From: Lentinus brumalis
Lineage: Eukaryota > Basidiomycota > Agaricomycetes > Polyporales > Polyporaceae
Assembly: GCA_001792895.1 (NCBI GenBank)
Contig: MARA01000014.1
Location: 620,001 to 684,000, forward strand
DNA length: 64,000 bases
Reading direction: 5' to 3'
The notes under the pieces are model-generated. The model was not told the origin of the DNA and searched no databases. It saw only the letters and a program-made list of their open reading frames with translations. Below, in pieces: positions 32,386-44,743 of the stretch; positions within the stretch are counted from its first letter, which is position 1, and each line of letters opens with the position of its first letter. A program made the translations under genes and the position numbers.

Positions 32386-32964
32386 TCAACCGGCCATTAC
32401 CCATGAGTACCCATGTTTCTACCTAGCCTCAGCACGGCGTCGCAGGATCTCGCCGCTCTTCGCCATCGTCACTGTCGCTGTTCCTTGGTGGTATGCTGGA
32501 AGCAGTGACTCTCTGAAGTTCTTCTTCTTCTGAAACAGTGAGTATGCGAACATCAGTCTAGCGCGGCTTACGGTGAGGCATTTTAGTTGGAGGCTCTCCG
32601 ACCCTCTGTCGGTGCTCCTCGGCATCAGGATCCTGATACTGTGGACCGACTCTCGTGAGCCGGCTTCTCTAGCGACGTCCGAAGTTTCGTTGAAAGCCGA
32701 GTAACTGCAGGATTGTCAAGCCGTTGATACTTTGACCTACCTCAGTCGTCGTCGCGCGTCCCTGACGTAGAAGAGCTACTACATGTCTTGAACGACGCGA
32801 GTTGATGCTTCTGAGAAATTCTCAGCGCGACCAGCCCCGAGCCTGCCTTCGTACAACGCAGACTGGTCGTGCACGTCCATATTCCGGGCAGGGGGCACCG
32901 ATGCTCTAGCCTCTCTCCTGGAAAGGCGAGTCTAATTGGCAGGCGTCTGCGAGTGGTCCGTCGA
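32386..32964. other. Spacer between repeat cluster and GS pseudogene
   Basis: No supported gene. A 68-codon minus-strand frame (32419-32625) is Arg/Lys-rich and ends in EILRRRAEAR; it may be a transposon-derived fragment, but I cannot assign it. Confidence 0.3.
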
Positions 32965-33575
32965 CGATCAGGTCACTGAAGACGTCGTTCAGTACGAAAT
33001 AGTCGCGGGTCTAAGTACATACTCCCCGCTCGAGGCTACAGACGCGTGTGAGACGATCTACAACATGGCGAACAAGCACAGGCTCAAGGCGACCTTCTGC
33101 CCGCGCCTGCACCAGGATAATTGTGATCTCCACAATGGTTCTTTGGATCGAAGCACAGACAAAGGCTTTGGGGCGGTGATGTCGCTCATGTGCACGCCTC
33201 TGTACAAGCCGGCAGGAGCGCGAGAAGACGAGGACCGCGCGCCCCAGCTGAGCCCGACGGAGCGCTCTTTTGCGCAGGGCACCTCCCCGCAATCATCGCA
33301 CTCACGCTACCGAATACAGCCTCCTACGCGTGTATGCCAGACGACGGCCATGTGGGCGGGACGACGTACGTGTGAGCCTGAGGGTAACGCGCAGTTCGAG
33401 CTCAAGAGCAGCGACGCGACAGCGGCGCCACACCTTGCGCATGCGTTCGCCGGCATCGTCGCTGCCCTGCTGCGTGGGATCTTGGTTGGGACGTTGTTGC
33501 GGATTGGGGACTGTCAGAAGCCCGCGAACGAGAGTGACGATAGAGAGGAGAAGGATGTCGGACTGAAAATTTCTG
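32965..33575 (+). pseudogene. Decayed inverted copy of the glutamine-synthetase-like gene
   Basis: The translated pieces align with the gene at 24185-26005, on the opposite strand. QYEIVAGL and CETIYNMANKHRLKATFC match YEVV and RETIYNIANKHGLKATFS. EDEDRAPQLSPTERSF matches EDENRAPRMSPTERSF. HLPAIIALTLPNTASYACM and QFELKSSDATAAPHL also match. The order is the same but the copy is broken. The 5' exons are missing, a few residues are deleted after PLEA, and the frame shifts at about 33283 and back at about 33400. The region between the exons that encode PRLH and the RAP block has lost GGNGAHVHIS. It is a dead segmental copy. Confidence 0.8.
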
Positions 33576-33665
33576 GGCCATCTGACCGCGTGAAACTCTG
33601 TGTATACTACCAGTCGGCTGACTGCGTTTCTTAGGTCTACTTGTCGCACGGGTAAGTAATTGTCA

Positions 33666-35992
33666 TCATGCGCGCTTACCCTTCTCGGAGAACTCCTCCA
33701 CTACTTGGATATCGTCGACGGGAACGAGCGTGCCGTTGCGGCGGGCGCCCTCGAGGGTCGTTTGCGGGCCGTTGAACCAATGCTTTCCGCCGTATACGGG
33801 GAGATAGAAGTACGCGAGGCAGAGGAGGATCCAGCCGCAAAACACGACGCTCATGTAGTTCATGCCCTCTGCATCAGGGTCGGCGCCGCGGGGAACGCGA
33901 TGATCACGACCGAGAAGATCATCCAGGCCACAGCGACGATTGCGACTGGAAGTCCCTGTAGGCTCTGTCAGCGTCACTGGCCACATGCAGTCGATAGAAG
34001 TAGACATACGAAGCGGCCTAGGGTGAACGGTCCTGGCTTCCACTCCCTGCCTCCGAGGAAACGGCACATGATGGGTATGGCAAACGCGGTGTACTGGCCG
34101 GCGACAGCCAGACTGAAGATTGCCGAGTTCGCTGCAGGCCCAGCAAAGGCGAGAAGGCCCAAGAGGAGCGCGACGAGAACGGACGCCCATACTGCGTTGA
34201 CGGGAGTCTGCGTATGCGGGTTGACACGGTATATCACGCTGGAGAATGGCAGCGCTCCATCCCGAGCGAAAGCGAAGACTTGACGGGAGGCGGCGATGAG
34301 CTACATGCAGGGTGAGCATAGTCATTGGGGAGATATTTGCTGCGTCTTACGGAGCTGGAGCCCATCAGGAACCTGAAGTGAGCCCAGTCAGCGCATGACC
34401 TGTCAATGTGTATCGTGACCTACTGTGCGATGACAACGACAGTCCATATCGCAAGCGTTCCGTTACGACCGAGACTGTTGAACAGGATCTGAAGTGTGGC
34501 CGATGCGCCGATGCGAGAGTCAGAATACTGAGATACTCTGCAGAACAGCAGCAGACTCGGACGTACGGTAGCCATAGGTTGGCCAATGGGGTTGGACACG
34601 ATACTTTCCATGTCCTTACCCATGTTGAAGGCGAGCGCGACATTAATTGCTGCGGGACGGCCCAGTAAAATTAATCCACTGCACTTGAAGTGTACTACCA
34701 TGACTCACCCCAGCCCAGCACTCCTGCGGCACCCACCCCGCTGATTATAGCCCAAGGAACGGCAGTACGAGCGTTTGACGCCTCCTCGCTGATATGCACC
34801 GGCGCGTCAAAGCCACCTGCGGATCTTGTCATCGACTGCCTCCAGATGACAATCGGTAGTCCGTACCTATGGTCCATAGCGGTGCGAGGAAGCTGAGGAC
34901 GAATGCGAAGCCATTTGGCCAGTCGTAAACTGCGGGTCATCCTTCCGTCAATCAAAAGGTCAATTGCGTAGAGACCGTGAGACGTACGGCTGGTGAACCC
35001 TCCGAATGCGAAGGATGCGGAGTTGCGGAAGTCGCTCGGCGTGGCAACTGCAAGGGAGATGATGACGGCTAGGCAAAGCCTGAAGGACAGCGGCAGGTAA
35101 GACGAGTCATAACAGAACAAACGGTGTCTATACGCACAGGACGTTGAACGCAATGTAGAACCCTTGCAGCCGTGCGATCACATGCGTGGCGAGCGACGCG
35201 ACGATGCCATGACAAATGAGCAGTGCCACGAACAACCCACTGTCACAACAGGGTTAGAAAGGAGCGCCGACGGCTTCAGCTCGAACTCACAAGATCTGCC
35301 CGGTCGTAGGGACGAAGCTCTCGTCGGTGCCTATGGACACAGCGGCCATGACCTGGACCGCACAACCCCAGTCGACCCGGCCAGTCCAGCTATGAGCCCG
35401 ATGGAGTTGGAATCTGCGGAAGTTCGGTGAGATCAGCTTGTCAATCCGAGGCGATAGGACCTACATCCTACGATCCAGGAGAGCACGTTTCGCCAGCGCG
35501 GTGTCGCGTAGGTCCATGTCCAATAGTACAACCCTCCTGATGTCGGCGCGGCAGATCCAAGCTCAGCAAGAGCGAAGGCGATGAACATGAGGAAGAGGCC
35601 ACAAATCGCCCACTGTGTCGCGAATGGTCAGCCCACGGACGTGCCGTATAGACTGATAGATGTCCTCACCCCCCAGACGAGCGCAACGGGACCTCCATAT
35701 GGAATGGCAAACACCAGCACGGAGCTGCGCATAGATCTCAGACTGAGCATATTCGGATTAAATGCCAATGGACGTACGCAATGGACGGAAAGACCCCGAT
35801 GATGCTGAAGCCAAGTCCGAAGACTTCGACGGGACTGAAGGCGCGCTTGAACTCTTGCTTGTACCCCAGGCTTGCGAGTATCGCGACGTCGCTGGAGACA
35901 CTCTCGCCGTCATATTGCACCTCACGGTCGCCGGCTTGTGCGACAGTGGGCACGGACTGTACGCTCACTTGCGCGCTGGACGTCTTCTCCAT
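33666..35992 (-). CDS. APC-superfamily amino-acid/GABA/choline permease, two apparent frameshifts
   Basis: The gene starts MEKTSSAQVSVQSVPTV (35992). A dozen short exons give the typical order of this permease family: EFKRAFSPVEVFGLGFSIIG; SVLVFAIPYGGPVALVWG; ELGSAAPTSGGLYYWTW; the CAVQVMAAVSIGTDESF helix; LICHGIVASLATHVIARLQG; NSASFAFGGF; GFDAPVHISEEASNARTAVP; INVALAFNMG; IAASRQVFAFARDGALPFSS; and the last helices ending KHWFNGP and VVEEFSEKGKRA. Members carry amino acids, GABA or choline across the plasma membrane. Two places break the frame. Near 35376-35382 the SNSIGLIAGLA segment and VDWGCAVQ are one base out of phase. Near 33886 FPAAPT and DAEGMNY are one base out of phase (one C short in a C run). 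Either this is a recent pseudogene or the sequence has two deletion errors. Substrate is not predictable. Confidence 0.75.
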
Positions 35993-36736
35993 GGCGGGAA
36001 GAAGGGGAAGCAGGCAAGTTCCTCGAGAGTTCGCGAGACGTCTTATCGTCGTTGGCCGCGCAGCTAACTCGGGACCAGCCCTGAAGCCTTGGAAGCTCTC
36101 ACGTCGTTGCTAAAGCGGACGCAGAAGACTGCCTGTTCGTGGATAAGGGATCTTTCGAACTTCTCCGACGATGCTGCTGCGAGTCGTGTCATGGGACTGG
36201 TGAGTGGAGCTAAGTTGAGATGAAGGAATCCGCGATCAACGATTTGTACCATTTTGCTATCCGTGTGTCGAGGAGACGCCTTCATACTGTATACATGGGT
36301 GAAGAAGGAAACGTATGAGCTTGAAGTTGCAAGCTTGAGTAGAAGAGCAGCCCATGGTTATCTAGCCGAATATGGTGATAAGATTACAATCTCTGACCGC
36401 TAGCCTGAGCGCCCTAACTTCAACGCTACCACCACCGAAGGAGATGGATAACTGTAGATCCAGGGCCTCCAAATGTGTTCGTTGCTGCTGGTCTGTGGTG
36501 TACAATTCGTTCAAGCCCCAATACCCTGATACTTTTCTTGCTTTGACAGAAGGAGCCTCGAGGGGTATGTAAGTATGTCAGCGACGCCCCTCTCCCGGCG
36601 CTGGCGGATAGTGGCTTCTACTCCTAACAGTCCTCTCAGTATATCCAGTCCATGTCGGGGAGATTCGGCCGGAGACCTGGATCCGCGAAGTATATGAATT
36701 GGATTCTCGATGCTCTGCAGACCGTCGTGAGCCCCC
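35993..36736. other. Intergenic region
   Basis: 5' flank of the permease and upstream of the short GNAT/ankyrin-related gene. The part 36640-36736 reads as possibly coding in the plus direction (YIQSMSGRFG, then ILDALQTVVSPH) just before the next gene, so its true 5' end may extend into this stretch. Confidence 0.35.
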
Positions 36737-37397
36737 ATGTCAAACACCATCGCCCATTCCCCCAACGACGCGCAGAATGATCAGGTCAGGGCCACGTCCC
36801 GGCCTGTATTCGGCTGCACCTGTGGCGAGTGCATTGATGAATGGCTCTCTCCACGCATGCGATGCCGTCTCCTGGGTATGAACTTGATCATCACAGGACT
36901 TGCGTACATCACAGCTTGCTTATGCTTCTTTTACAGGCCAGGCTGATGTCGCAGTGGACATGATGAAGATGGCGCTGCAGTCGCCCCTAGCCTCCGATCT
37001 GGAGTGTGCTCCGGGCACCGAATATCTCTCAGAGGCCATTCAGGAGCAAGGGATCACCAAGCCGTTCTACCTCGGCTACACAGCTATCGTCATGATCATG
37101 GCGAAGCTACTCAAGCAGTCAGGCGACGCGGGTATACCGTCCGTCACGAACGTCAGCGCCATGCTTCCACGCATCTCACGGCAGACGTCGGTCTTCTTCG
37201 AAAAGGGTGGGCGGGTCAGTAACGCGATTGATTTCATCGTTCAGTACGCAAAGGACCAGTCTCCTCTTGGAGACGGATCTTGGGACGAGATGCAAGCGGA
37301 GGAGGCGGAGGATGGCGATGGAGAGGAGTATGGAAAGCTGCCGAAGTGCGCGAACGATCTTGACTTTACACTTGTTGAGGCCTGCCTCCTGGACTGA
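36737..37397 (+). CDS. Ankyrin-like/CxCxxC protein, C-terminal half of the GNAT-ankyrin family
   Basis: Two exons, 36737-36875 and 36937-37397, with a 61-nt intron in phase 1. The protein starts MSNTIAHSPNDAQNDQVRA. It carries GCTCGECIDEWLSPRMR, a Cys-x-Cys-x2-Cys cluster followed by the WLSPRMR motif, then RLLGQADVAVDMMKMAL and a helical part (YTAIVMIMAKLLKQSGDAGI and FFEKGGRVSNAIDFIV). It ends with an acidic segment and KCANDLDFTLVEACLLD. The same order of elements occurs in the larger neighbour (37683-39931), so they are tandem paralogues, but this one lacks the acetyltransferase and ankyrin-like N-terminus. It is either a truncated gene or a separate short form. About 199 residues. Function unknown; metal binding by the Cys cluster is a guess. 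Confidence 0.6.
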
Positions 37398-37682
37398 GAG
37401 TCGCGAGTGGTGTGTGTAAAGGTAAGTGTCGTGTATGCCATATTCCTATTCGTCAGACTGATTGTATGAAGGTCACATACACAGGATATTGAATCCAGAG
37501 TAATTCAATGTAAGAGCAGTGTCGGCGTACCAAATGTTCAAACGAGTTATGCCAGTCTGGTTGGCGGCGCACGTGCTCACGCCCAATCCAGCCATCTTCA
37601 AGCTGAATACGGGTATAGAAGCAAAAGTGCAGTGACAGGCCGACACTGTCGACTAGAAGTCGCATCTCTTCCTCTGACCACC
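37398..37682. other. Short spacer between paralogues
   Basis: Nothing recognisable apart from a possible promoter for the next gene. Confidence 0.3.
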
Positions 37683-39931
37683 ATGTCCGTCGCCCAGTTC
37701 GCACTTTTCCGCTCAGCGAGTGTCGCCTCAAGCTCACAATCAGAGACGACCCCTACTTCTCCCACGTTCGTAAGGACATCTCCGTCAAGGCCTCTCACCC
37801 TCAACACGGCTGCGTCGGCACGCTGTACGCCCATCGCATCAACAAGAGTTTCTGTCAGGATCGTGGCGACTTCCACCAGATCATGGATATCAGCCAGACG
37901 GACGACCTTCTTACGTTTGCAACCACGTTGTTCGACAAGCGTGGTCAATTCAAGCCCGAGCTCACCGCGAACGAGTATCTGAAGGGGACGGGCGCGTTCG
38001 GTCATGAACTCAACAGTGGTATACTGCTGGTTGTCGTAACTGTCAGGGTGCCGCCAGAGGTCCGTACCGAGTACTTCCGTCATCGGGATGTAGCTAAGTG
38101 CGCTCTGCAGTTTCGCGGACGCGGGATAGCTTCGCACCTCCTCTCCGCACTCGCGAACTCTCCTCATGGTGCCGAAGCAACAGCCATTATAGCTTGTCCT
38201 CGCCCGATTAAACGGATCGCAGACCGAGAGGTTTGGGAGAGGAAGAGGAGTATCGCTACCAATCTCCTTTTGAAGGTATGGCAACCTTCGTCCCGAGCTC
38301 AATATATGTATGCGCATATACCCCGCTGTTGATTGTGCGCATATGGTGATTGTGCACGCAGACTACGTGCACAGTGCGCATGCGCATACATTTGCTGTGC
38401 TTCACAACTGACCCTGTGATGTAGAACTCGTACCGCAGGATCGGGAGAACATGCTTCTTGGCATATGCCACCGACAGCAAGCATCCCTCTCGCTCCATCT
38501 CCATTGAGGACGACAAAGCACGCGCCAGATTTGGTGGTACTCTGATCTCTGGACAAACTGGACCTGCGTACGACGGCGACGAGACTCTACGACCCTACTT
38601 TGCATGACGCGGCTTTATGCGCCTATCTCCCTGCTGTCCGTGCTCTGCTCGCTCTGCCACTGAAGAGTCATGTCTTGGACGAACTCTTCTCGCGCGACAA
38701 TGCCGAAGGTCTGACTCCCCTAGAAGCCTGCGAGCAACACCAGCGCAGCCTCCGTGAGGAAGAAGAGGTCGACCTGCTGCGTCTCTGGAAAGGCCACAAG
38801 CCTACCGCCCTTCGAGTCATCTATCTCTTGAAGCGCGCCATGGGCGAGGATCTTGGAATGTCCGAAGACGAGTTCGTTTGCAGGTATCGGTGGGGTTGTA
38901 CGTGCGAGCACTGCTCGGATGGATGGTTGTCACCCCGGATGCGCTACACATTGTCCTGTACGTGCTGTATTTCATTCCGACAGATACTGCATCTGACGGT
39001 GTTCGCAGACATCGCCGCAGGGAATATCGACCGCATTCATGAAGCTGCGGAACACTGCACGTTACCGAACACCTCTTGCGACGATGAGCCCAGCTTTCAG
39101 CACTTCCCACCGACTGTGCAAAAAGCTGGGATCCTGACAGCGGCGTTCTGCAAGGCATATGCGAACATCACTCGGGCCATCGACAACGTCTTGCACGTCC
39201 CCGGTGTTCCCGGTATACCCACTATTGACAACGTCAATGCGATGCTGGGCGGCTCGGCGAGCACGTTCTTCAGGAAGGGCGGTCGCGTCGAACATGCTCT
39301 CGGCTACATCTTGACCACCGCGGCGAAAGCAGCAGACGTGTTCTATATGTCGCAACTCCCTCAGAAAGCGCACGTATGTTGCTTCTGTATTGCTCGTATC
39401 CAACCCATATTTACAGAGTACTCATACCCATCAGACTCCGAGGCGGCTAGCGGATCAATCGGACGAATTCTACGAAACAGTCTGCCAGCTGGCGGCTATG
39501 TGGGGCGAGTACTACAAGGCTAACACAATCTCCATGACCTCAAGCAGGACGCCCAGTACGCTGCGTTGCCTGAGTGCGAGAACGACCTGAACTTTGCTCT
39601 TGTTGCGCTGAAGCTCGGCGTGGACGAACCCGAACGCTTCCTACCACCTCCTCCTCATACCTGTAGCCCTGAGCGTTACCGTTCGGACCATGACGACTCG
39701 AACTCGGATTCTTCTTCGGAGACCGGATCCGATGCCAGAGGCTTCGTCGACTCCGCGGATGAAGAGGACGACGAGGACATGGAAGCAAGTGAGGAGCAAG
39801 ATGGCGAAGAGGACTGCGAAGAGGACTGCGAGGATGAAGATACTTATGAGGAGCCGCCTCGTAAGCGGATGCGCATGTATAATTATCTCTGTCCAGCCTG
39901 CCACGCCGGCGCGGCGGCTGTCTTTTGTTGA
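37683..39931 (+). pseudogene. GNAT-like/ankyrin-type basidiomycete protein with several frame breaks
   Basis: The conserved order is CRLKLTIRDDPYFSHVRKDI, then HPQHGCVGTLYAHRINKSFC, DFHQIMDI, GTGAFGHELNSGILLVV, and FRGRGIASHLLSAL. The last resembles the Q/RxxGxG/A acetyl-CoA motif of GNAT enzymes. It is followed by a helical ankyrin-like part (LYDPTLHDAALCAYLPAVRA, SRDNAEGLTPLEACEQHQRS), the CTCEHCSDGWLSPRMR motif, and an acidic, Ser-rich tail ending CHAGAAAVFC. Splice sites are clear (for example an intron at 38964-39010). The frame fails in several places. MSVAQF (start, 37683) is one base out of phase with RTFPLSECR. Around 38525-38550 the reading changes and a TGA appears. At about 39522 EYYKAN and HNLHDLKQ are one base apart. 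Most of the ankyrin repeats expected between the GNAT and C-terminal parts look deleted. Probably a pseudogene. Confidence 0.65.
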
Positions 39932-41112
39932 TGAGCGAATCAAGAAGTTTGATCGCTCAGGTTACCTGCACTGGCTAGGCGCATATGACCTATGAACTGA
40001 ACCTTGAGCTTGAACATTGAACATTGAACGGTCAAAATGCAGAGATACCAGTCTGCAGAACCAGGAGGAAAACGAGTGACGATGACGACGACAACAAGAA
40101 GTCCTCGAGTGATAATGTTTACATAATTGACCCACAAGTAAGTTAAATAGAATAGCAGAGTAAGTAAGTAGTACTTACTGCAATGTTCGAGTCTCGAGCT
40201 CTCTTCCCCCCATCCATCCTCATACCTCCAGAAAGCTTGCAAACTGTCCTGCGAAGAGCAAGCGGAGGATATGCGTGACGAGCTTGGGGATCACCAGTGG
40301 CATGAGCTATGTATGTACCAAGTAAACGGCGCACCTTGAAGACCTGACCAGTGAACAGATCCATGATGAAGTACTTGTTGATAGGGCCCGGGTTCGGGAC
40401 TCTGGTGCGTACACGTACCGCCGCGTTCAGTGATCTTCCAGTAATTAGCTAGCGATGCTGAAGAGAGACTTGTCAGGGGAATCTTGTGGCCGTCGTCCCT
40501 ACCGCTGCTCGAGAGATCGAAATGACGAGCGACCAAGTCGCACTGCATGGACTTCGAATGGACGACGCCGCTAAGTATGACCAGAAACTCAAGGTCACTG
40601 TGACATGTACACGTGTACTTCCGTGAGTGTGCAGGCGTAGATACTGCCAGTGGCCTTAGCAAGAAGGTGGTCAAGTGGTCCGAAAGGTGTCTGTGATATC
40701 GCTACGGCGCCCTGACTCGAGCGGAGGGTAGCGTTGGCTACTTGCCCCGCCCGGTGACCTTCCTTCCTACCAGATGAGCGGGTCATGGTGATCATACCTC
40801 GCTACGAGGCCTTGGTCCTGTTGCCCATATCGCCTCATTCGTGGTGTCAGGCGGCTTCGGGGTTTATACACGTCGCCTTCGACTCGCCATATGACACTCG
40901 GGTCCCCACGACATTCAAGCCATCCTATCGCAACACATTTGTCGGGGCGGTCCCGTGTGTTGCCACCATGACTCTAGGTAAGAGGTACCAATTCTGTTTC
41001 GGACCTCTGCCACATGCTCATCTAAGACGACGTTTGGCAGCGCCGTCCTTCGTCTTCATTCCACTAGTCCTCGCTTCCTAGGCCTTTGTCTGGGTCAGGC
41101 TCCGACTGGGCA
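39932..41112. other. Intergenic region, 5' flank of the first amylase
   Basis: About 1.2 kb without a supported gene. Near 40870 the sequence CACGTCGCCTTCGACTCGCC resembles CACGTCGTCTTCGACCCGCC about 240 bases before the second amylase, so the duplication unit seems to include promoter sequence. Confidence 0.45.
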
Positions 41113-43628
41113 ATGTCGCAGTGGTGCAGGCTCGCTGCGATCGTCGCCATCAGTACGCTGGGCTCGGTCGCTGATGCACGTCCGTCCCCGCTCGCAAAGC
41201 TCGAAACTCGCACCTTTCCAGTAATGAACAAGACCATCATTGTCCAGATGTTCGAGTGGACCTGGGGCAGCGTCGCTGCTGAGTGCACGAATTTCATCGG
41301 TCCCGCTGGCTATGGTTTCGTCCAAGGTAAGTTTCGCCTAGAAATAGCTTCGAAATCTACACAGAAACACTGATGATGTGCGTCTGTAGTGAGCCCGCCC
41401 CAGGAGCACATCACCGGTGACCAGTGGTGGACGGACTACCAGCCCGTCTCATATATGTTGACATCGAAGCGCGGTAACCGCAGCCAGTTCGCCAACATGA
41501 TCTCTTCCTGCCATACTGCGGGTGTTGGCGTCATCGTCGGTGAGTCAATTCGCATGCAGGGTGTGACCTTAGTTACTCATCATGTTCAATTCGCTTCATA
41601 GACACCATCTGGAACCACATGTCAGGTGCCGATTCTGGCTCAGGCGTCGCCGGATCGGCCTTCACACATTACAACTATCCTGGAATCTATCAGAACCAGG
41701 ATTTCCATCACTGTGGCTTGGAACCCAACGACGACATTGTCAACTACCAAAACCCCGTGGAGGTACAGACCTGTCAGCTTGTACACCTCGCCGAGTAAGC
41801 GCACAACAGCACGATCATCTAAGTCTGCATTACTCACGGCAGTCGCACACACAGCCTCGCGACAGACACGGACTATGTACGCGGCCGACTTGCAGCGTAC
41901 GGCAACGATCTGCTGTCGTTGGGCGCCGATGGTCTCCGCCTCGATGCATCCAAGCGTAGGTTATCCACTTGTGGGAGACTTTCTCACAAAGCTGACGTCA
42001 CGGCTAGACATCCCTGTGGGCGACATTGCGAACATCCTGTCCAGACTCACCTCGAGGCCGTATATCACCCAGGAGGTTAGCACTAGCGGAGGCGAGCCAA
42101 TCACGCCTAACCAATACGTCGGTAATGGTGGGTCAGCCTGTGACATGTACGACACAGTGGCTCATTGAACATACATCCCAGGGGACGTACAGGAGTGCGT
42201 GTTCAAATGCATGTCGCTGATTACATGAATCTGACGGATACTGTAGGTTCCGGTATACCAAGACGATTAGGGATCCCTTCCTCGGGGAATCATTTCAAAC
42301 CTTCGTAGCTTCGATGACCTCGGTGCGACCGTCTCCGATTCACTGTCAACGACGCCGGACTTACGGGCTGTCTTTACAGGTTGGGTCGATGATTCAGTGG
42401 CGAACGTGTTCGTAGCGAACCACGACACAGAGCGGGTAAGCGATGACGGCCACCATGAACAGATCCCGAACTCGAACCTTACTGCTTCTCTCGCAGGATG
42501 GCGACTCGCTCAACAATAATTCTCCCTTCAATACATACGTGTCTGCCATGGTCTTTTCCCTCGCTCACCCCTACGGCACTCCTTCCATCCTTTCGAGCTA
42601 CCAGGGCTTCACTAACACCGACGCTGGGGCACCCAACGGCGGTGTTGGTACGTGCTCGGGCAGCGGAGGCTCCAACGGTTGGCTGTGCCAGCACCGCTGG
42701 CCTGCCGTTGCTGGCATGGTCGGCTTCAGGAACAACGTCGGGAGCGCGGCTATCACGAACTGGGTGTCGCCCCAGGGGTCGCAGATTGCTTTCGGTCGTG
42801 GTACGTTCCATCAAGTTTCGTCTGCCTCGGTTGGCTTGGGTCTGAGCGACTCGAATCTAGATGCGCTTGGCTTCGTCGCGATCAACAACGCCGACATGGA
42901 TTGGTCGGCCACCTTTTTGACTTCTCTGCCCGACGGCTCGTACTGTAACGTCATCAGTGGTACCTTGTCAGGAGGGATCTGCACGGGCTCCTCGTACGTG
43001 CTACCGACTGATCTCACATTCGCTGTTCCGGGGACTAACGATCGTGCAGGTTCATTGTCTCAAGCGGCTCATTCTCTGCCACAATTGGCGCAAGGAGCTT
43101 TATCGCCGTTCACACCGGTCAGATGGGCAGCAGCAGCGGCAACTCTGGCTCTGTCACCGTGAGCTTTACGGAGACCGCCAACACCACATTCGGCGAGGTC
43201 AGTCTGCATTCACTGTGATTTCACATGGCGGCTCACGTCTCCTCACATGTGCAGAACATCTTCGTCGTTGGTAACATCCCGCAACTCGGGAACTGGAATC
43301 CTGCTAATGCCGTGAGTGAAATGTGGCTTAGGACAACCCCTTTGCGGAGGCTGAGATAGTTCCTGTCAGGTCGCCCTGTCTGCTGCTTCATACCCAGTGT
43401 GGACCGCCAGTGTCGGCGTCCCGGCCAGCACTTCCTTTGAATACAAGTTCATCCGCAAAAAGACTGACGGGAGCGTGAGTGATTGGTCCCCCGTGGGATA
43501 CTCAAACATGATCACTTATAATCAGCCCATCGCTCGTCATGACGCAGGTTGTGTGGGAGTCAGACCCAAACCGCTCGACTATCCTTTCGGGATCGGGCGC
43601 GCAGACAGTCGCGACAGCTTGGAGGTGA
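41113..43628 (+). CDS. Secreted GH13 alpha-amylase with CBM20 (copy 1), one apparent frameshift
   Basis: Exon 1 starts [20 protein letters not shown], a signal peptide, and ends in GPAGYGFVQ at 41326. The mature enzyme shows the GH13 order: [21 protein letters not shown] (region I); [10 protein letters not shown] with the catalytic nucleophile Asp (region II); YITQEV with the acid/base Glu (region III); FVANHDTER (region IV). A glycine/serine-rich C-part links to a CBM20 starch-binding domain ([52 protein letters not shown]), ending TAWR and TGA at 43626-43628. Thirteen short introns. Such Streptomyces-like (GH13_32) amylases in Basidiomycota are thought to have come from actinobacteria. At 42284-42287 a G run is one base shorter than in copy 2 (CTCGGGGAATC), which shifts the frame between DPFLG and [11 protein letters not shown]. 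As written the protein would be cut; an assembly error is equally possible. Confidence 0.85.
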
Positions 43629-44743
43629 CATCTCGCTCCTCCAGTGGTGGTCTCAGTCTCCGCCTCGCAACGTTCTGTACCAAGAACGGTAAACTTACAT
43701 AAGCGGTCGTCCGGGCACTCGTAGATGCCGGTACACACAGTACTTACTACCAGGAGGCCTCACTTTCTGATTGACCACTGCACGACGCATGAACACTCCT
43801 TCTCACATCGATGGCGCATACCACCAGAAATCTTGTAGACATGGCTGCGAAAGGACTAGCTCCCTGAGCCCAGGAGCAGGGCCACAACTGCAGTCGCCGA
43901 GACCCTATGATAGAATTGGTTACCAGCGGATGTCCTTCCATCGGAAGTCAAGTGAGTACCGAGTGTGGCTGAATACCTATCACAAGGTATCATTGCCGCC
44001 GCAGGTCACACCGCTGGCCGCGATGAAGACTGGTCACTGACCCACTTTGCCTGCAACAGGTCCTTCGGAGGCAAAGCTCCTCACTGTCAAGCCTCCTTCT
44101 AGATCCTCGGGTACTCAAACGACTGGACTTTCTTGCGGAATTGATGCCCCAAGGTCTGTTCACCGTCTTTAGCTGGCAGGGAGGATATTCACATTCGTGG
44201 AACCGGTGCATATGTCTTAGCTCCACAGTCCGCGGGTGGGAGAAGCGCTTCAGCATTGTACCGGCGCAGCATGAGGCCAGTGGCCAGAAATGCGCCGGCA
44301 TGCATATGCTACGATGCTCGGAAACGAGGGGTTGTATTCGTTGTGCGCCCTTCTTACCTCGTCCGGTGATCTTGCTTCCTTCCCAGAAAAGCACACCATC
44401 GTGATCTCCCCTCGCAACGCGCATCTAATTGGCTTATCCCGTCTTCCTCTTCGTGTCAGGTGCGAGGAGATGTGAACGGTATCGGTACCGGAGCTAACGC
44501 ACGTCGTCTTCGACCCGCCCGATGACACACCGCCTACGCCAACATCTATGATGCAACATATCTCGTCCGGTCGGTCGCGCGGGTGTGTTCCATATGCTGC
44601 CTCAAGCACGGTGATCTAGGACGCCTTCGTCCCATTTCGGATGTCCGCGACGTGTCTATTTAAGCTGGACAAGCATTCGGACCCGCAGCGACATTCGTCG
44701 TCGTCCGTAAACCTCTCTTACCTGCCAGTCACCGAATTTCCCT
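43629..44743. other. Spacer between the two amylases
   Basis: Contains the 3' flank of copy 1 and the promoter of copy 2 (see the TATA candidate). Frames in this stretch are short and featureless. Confidence 0.4.
44657..44664 (+). promoter_or_regulatory. TATA-box candidate of amylase copy 2
   Basis: TATTTAAG lies 80 bases upstream of the ATG at 44744, in GC-rich flank. Suits a strong inducible promoter such as that of a secreted enzyme. Confidence 0.45.

Noticed and set aside
34360..34420. A third frameshift in the permease near 34425
   Set aside because: On re-reading the splice donor is GCACA|GTAGGT, which leaves two bases and restores the frame with G|TTCCTG. No shift is needed.
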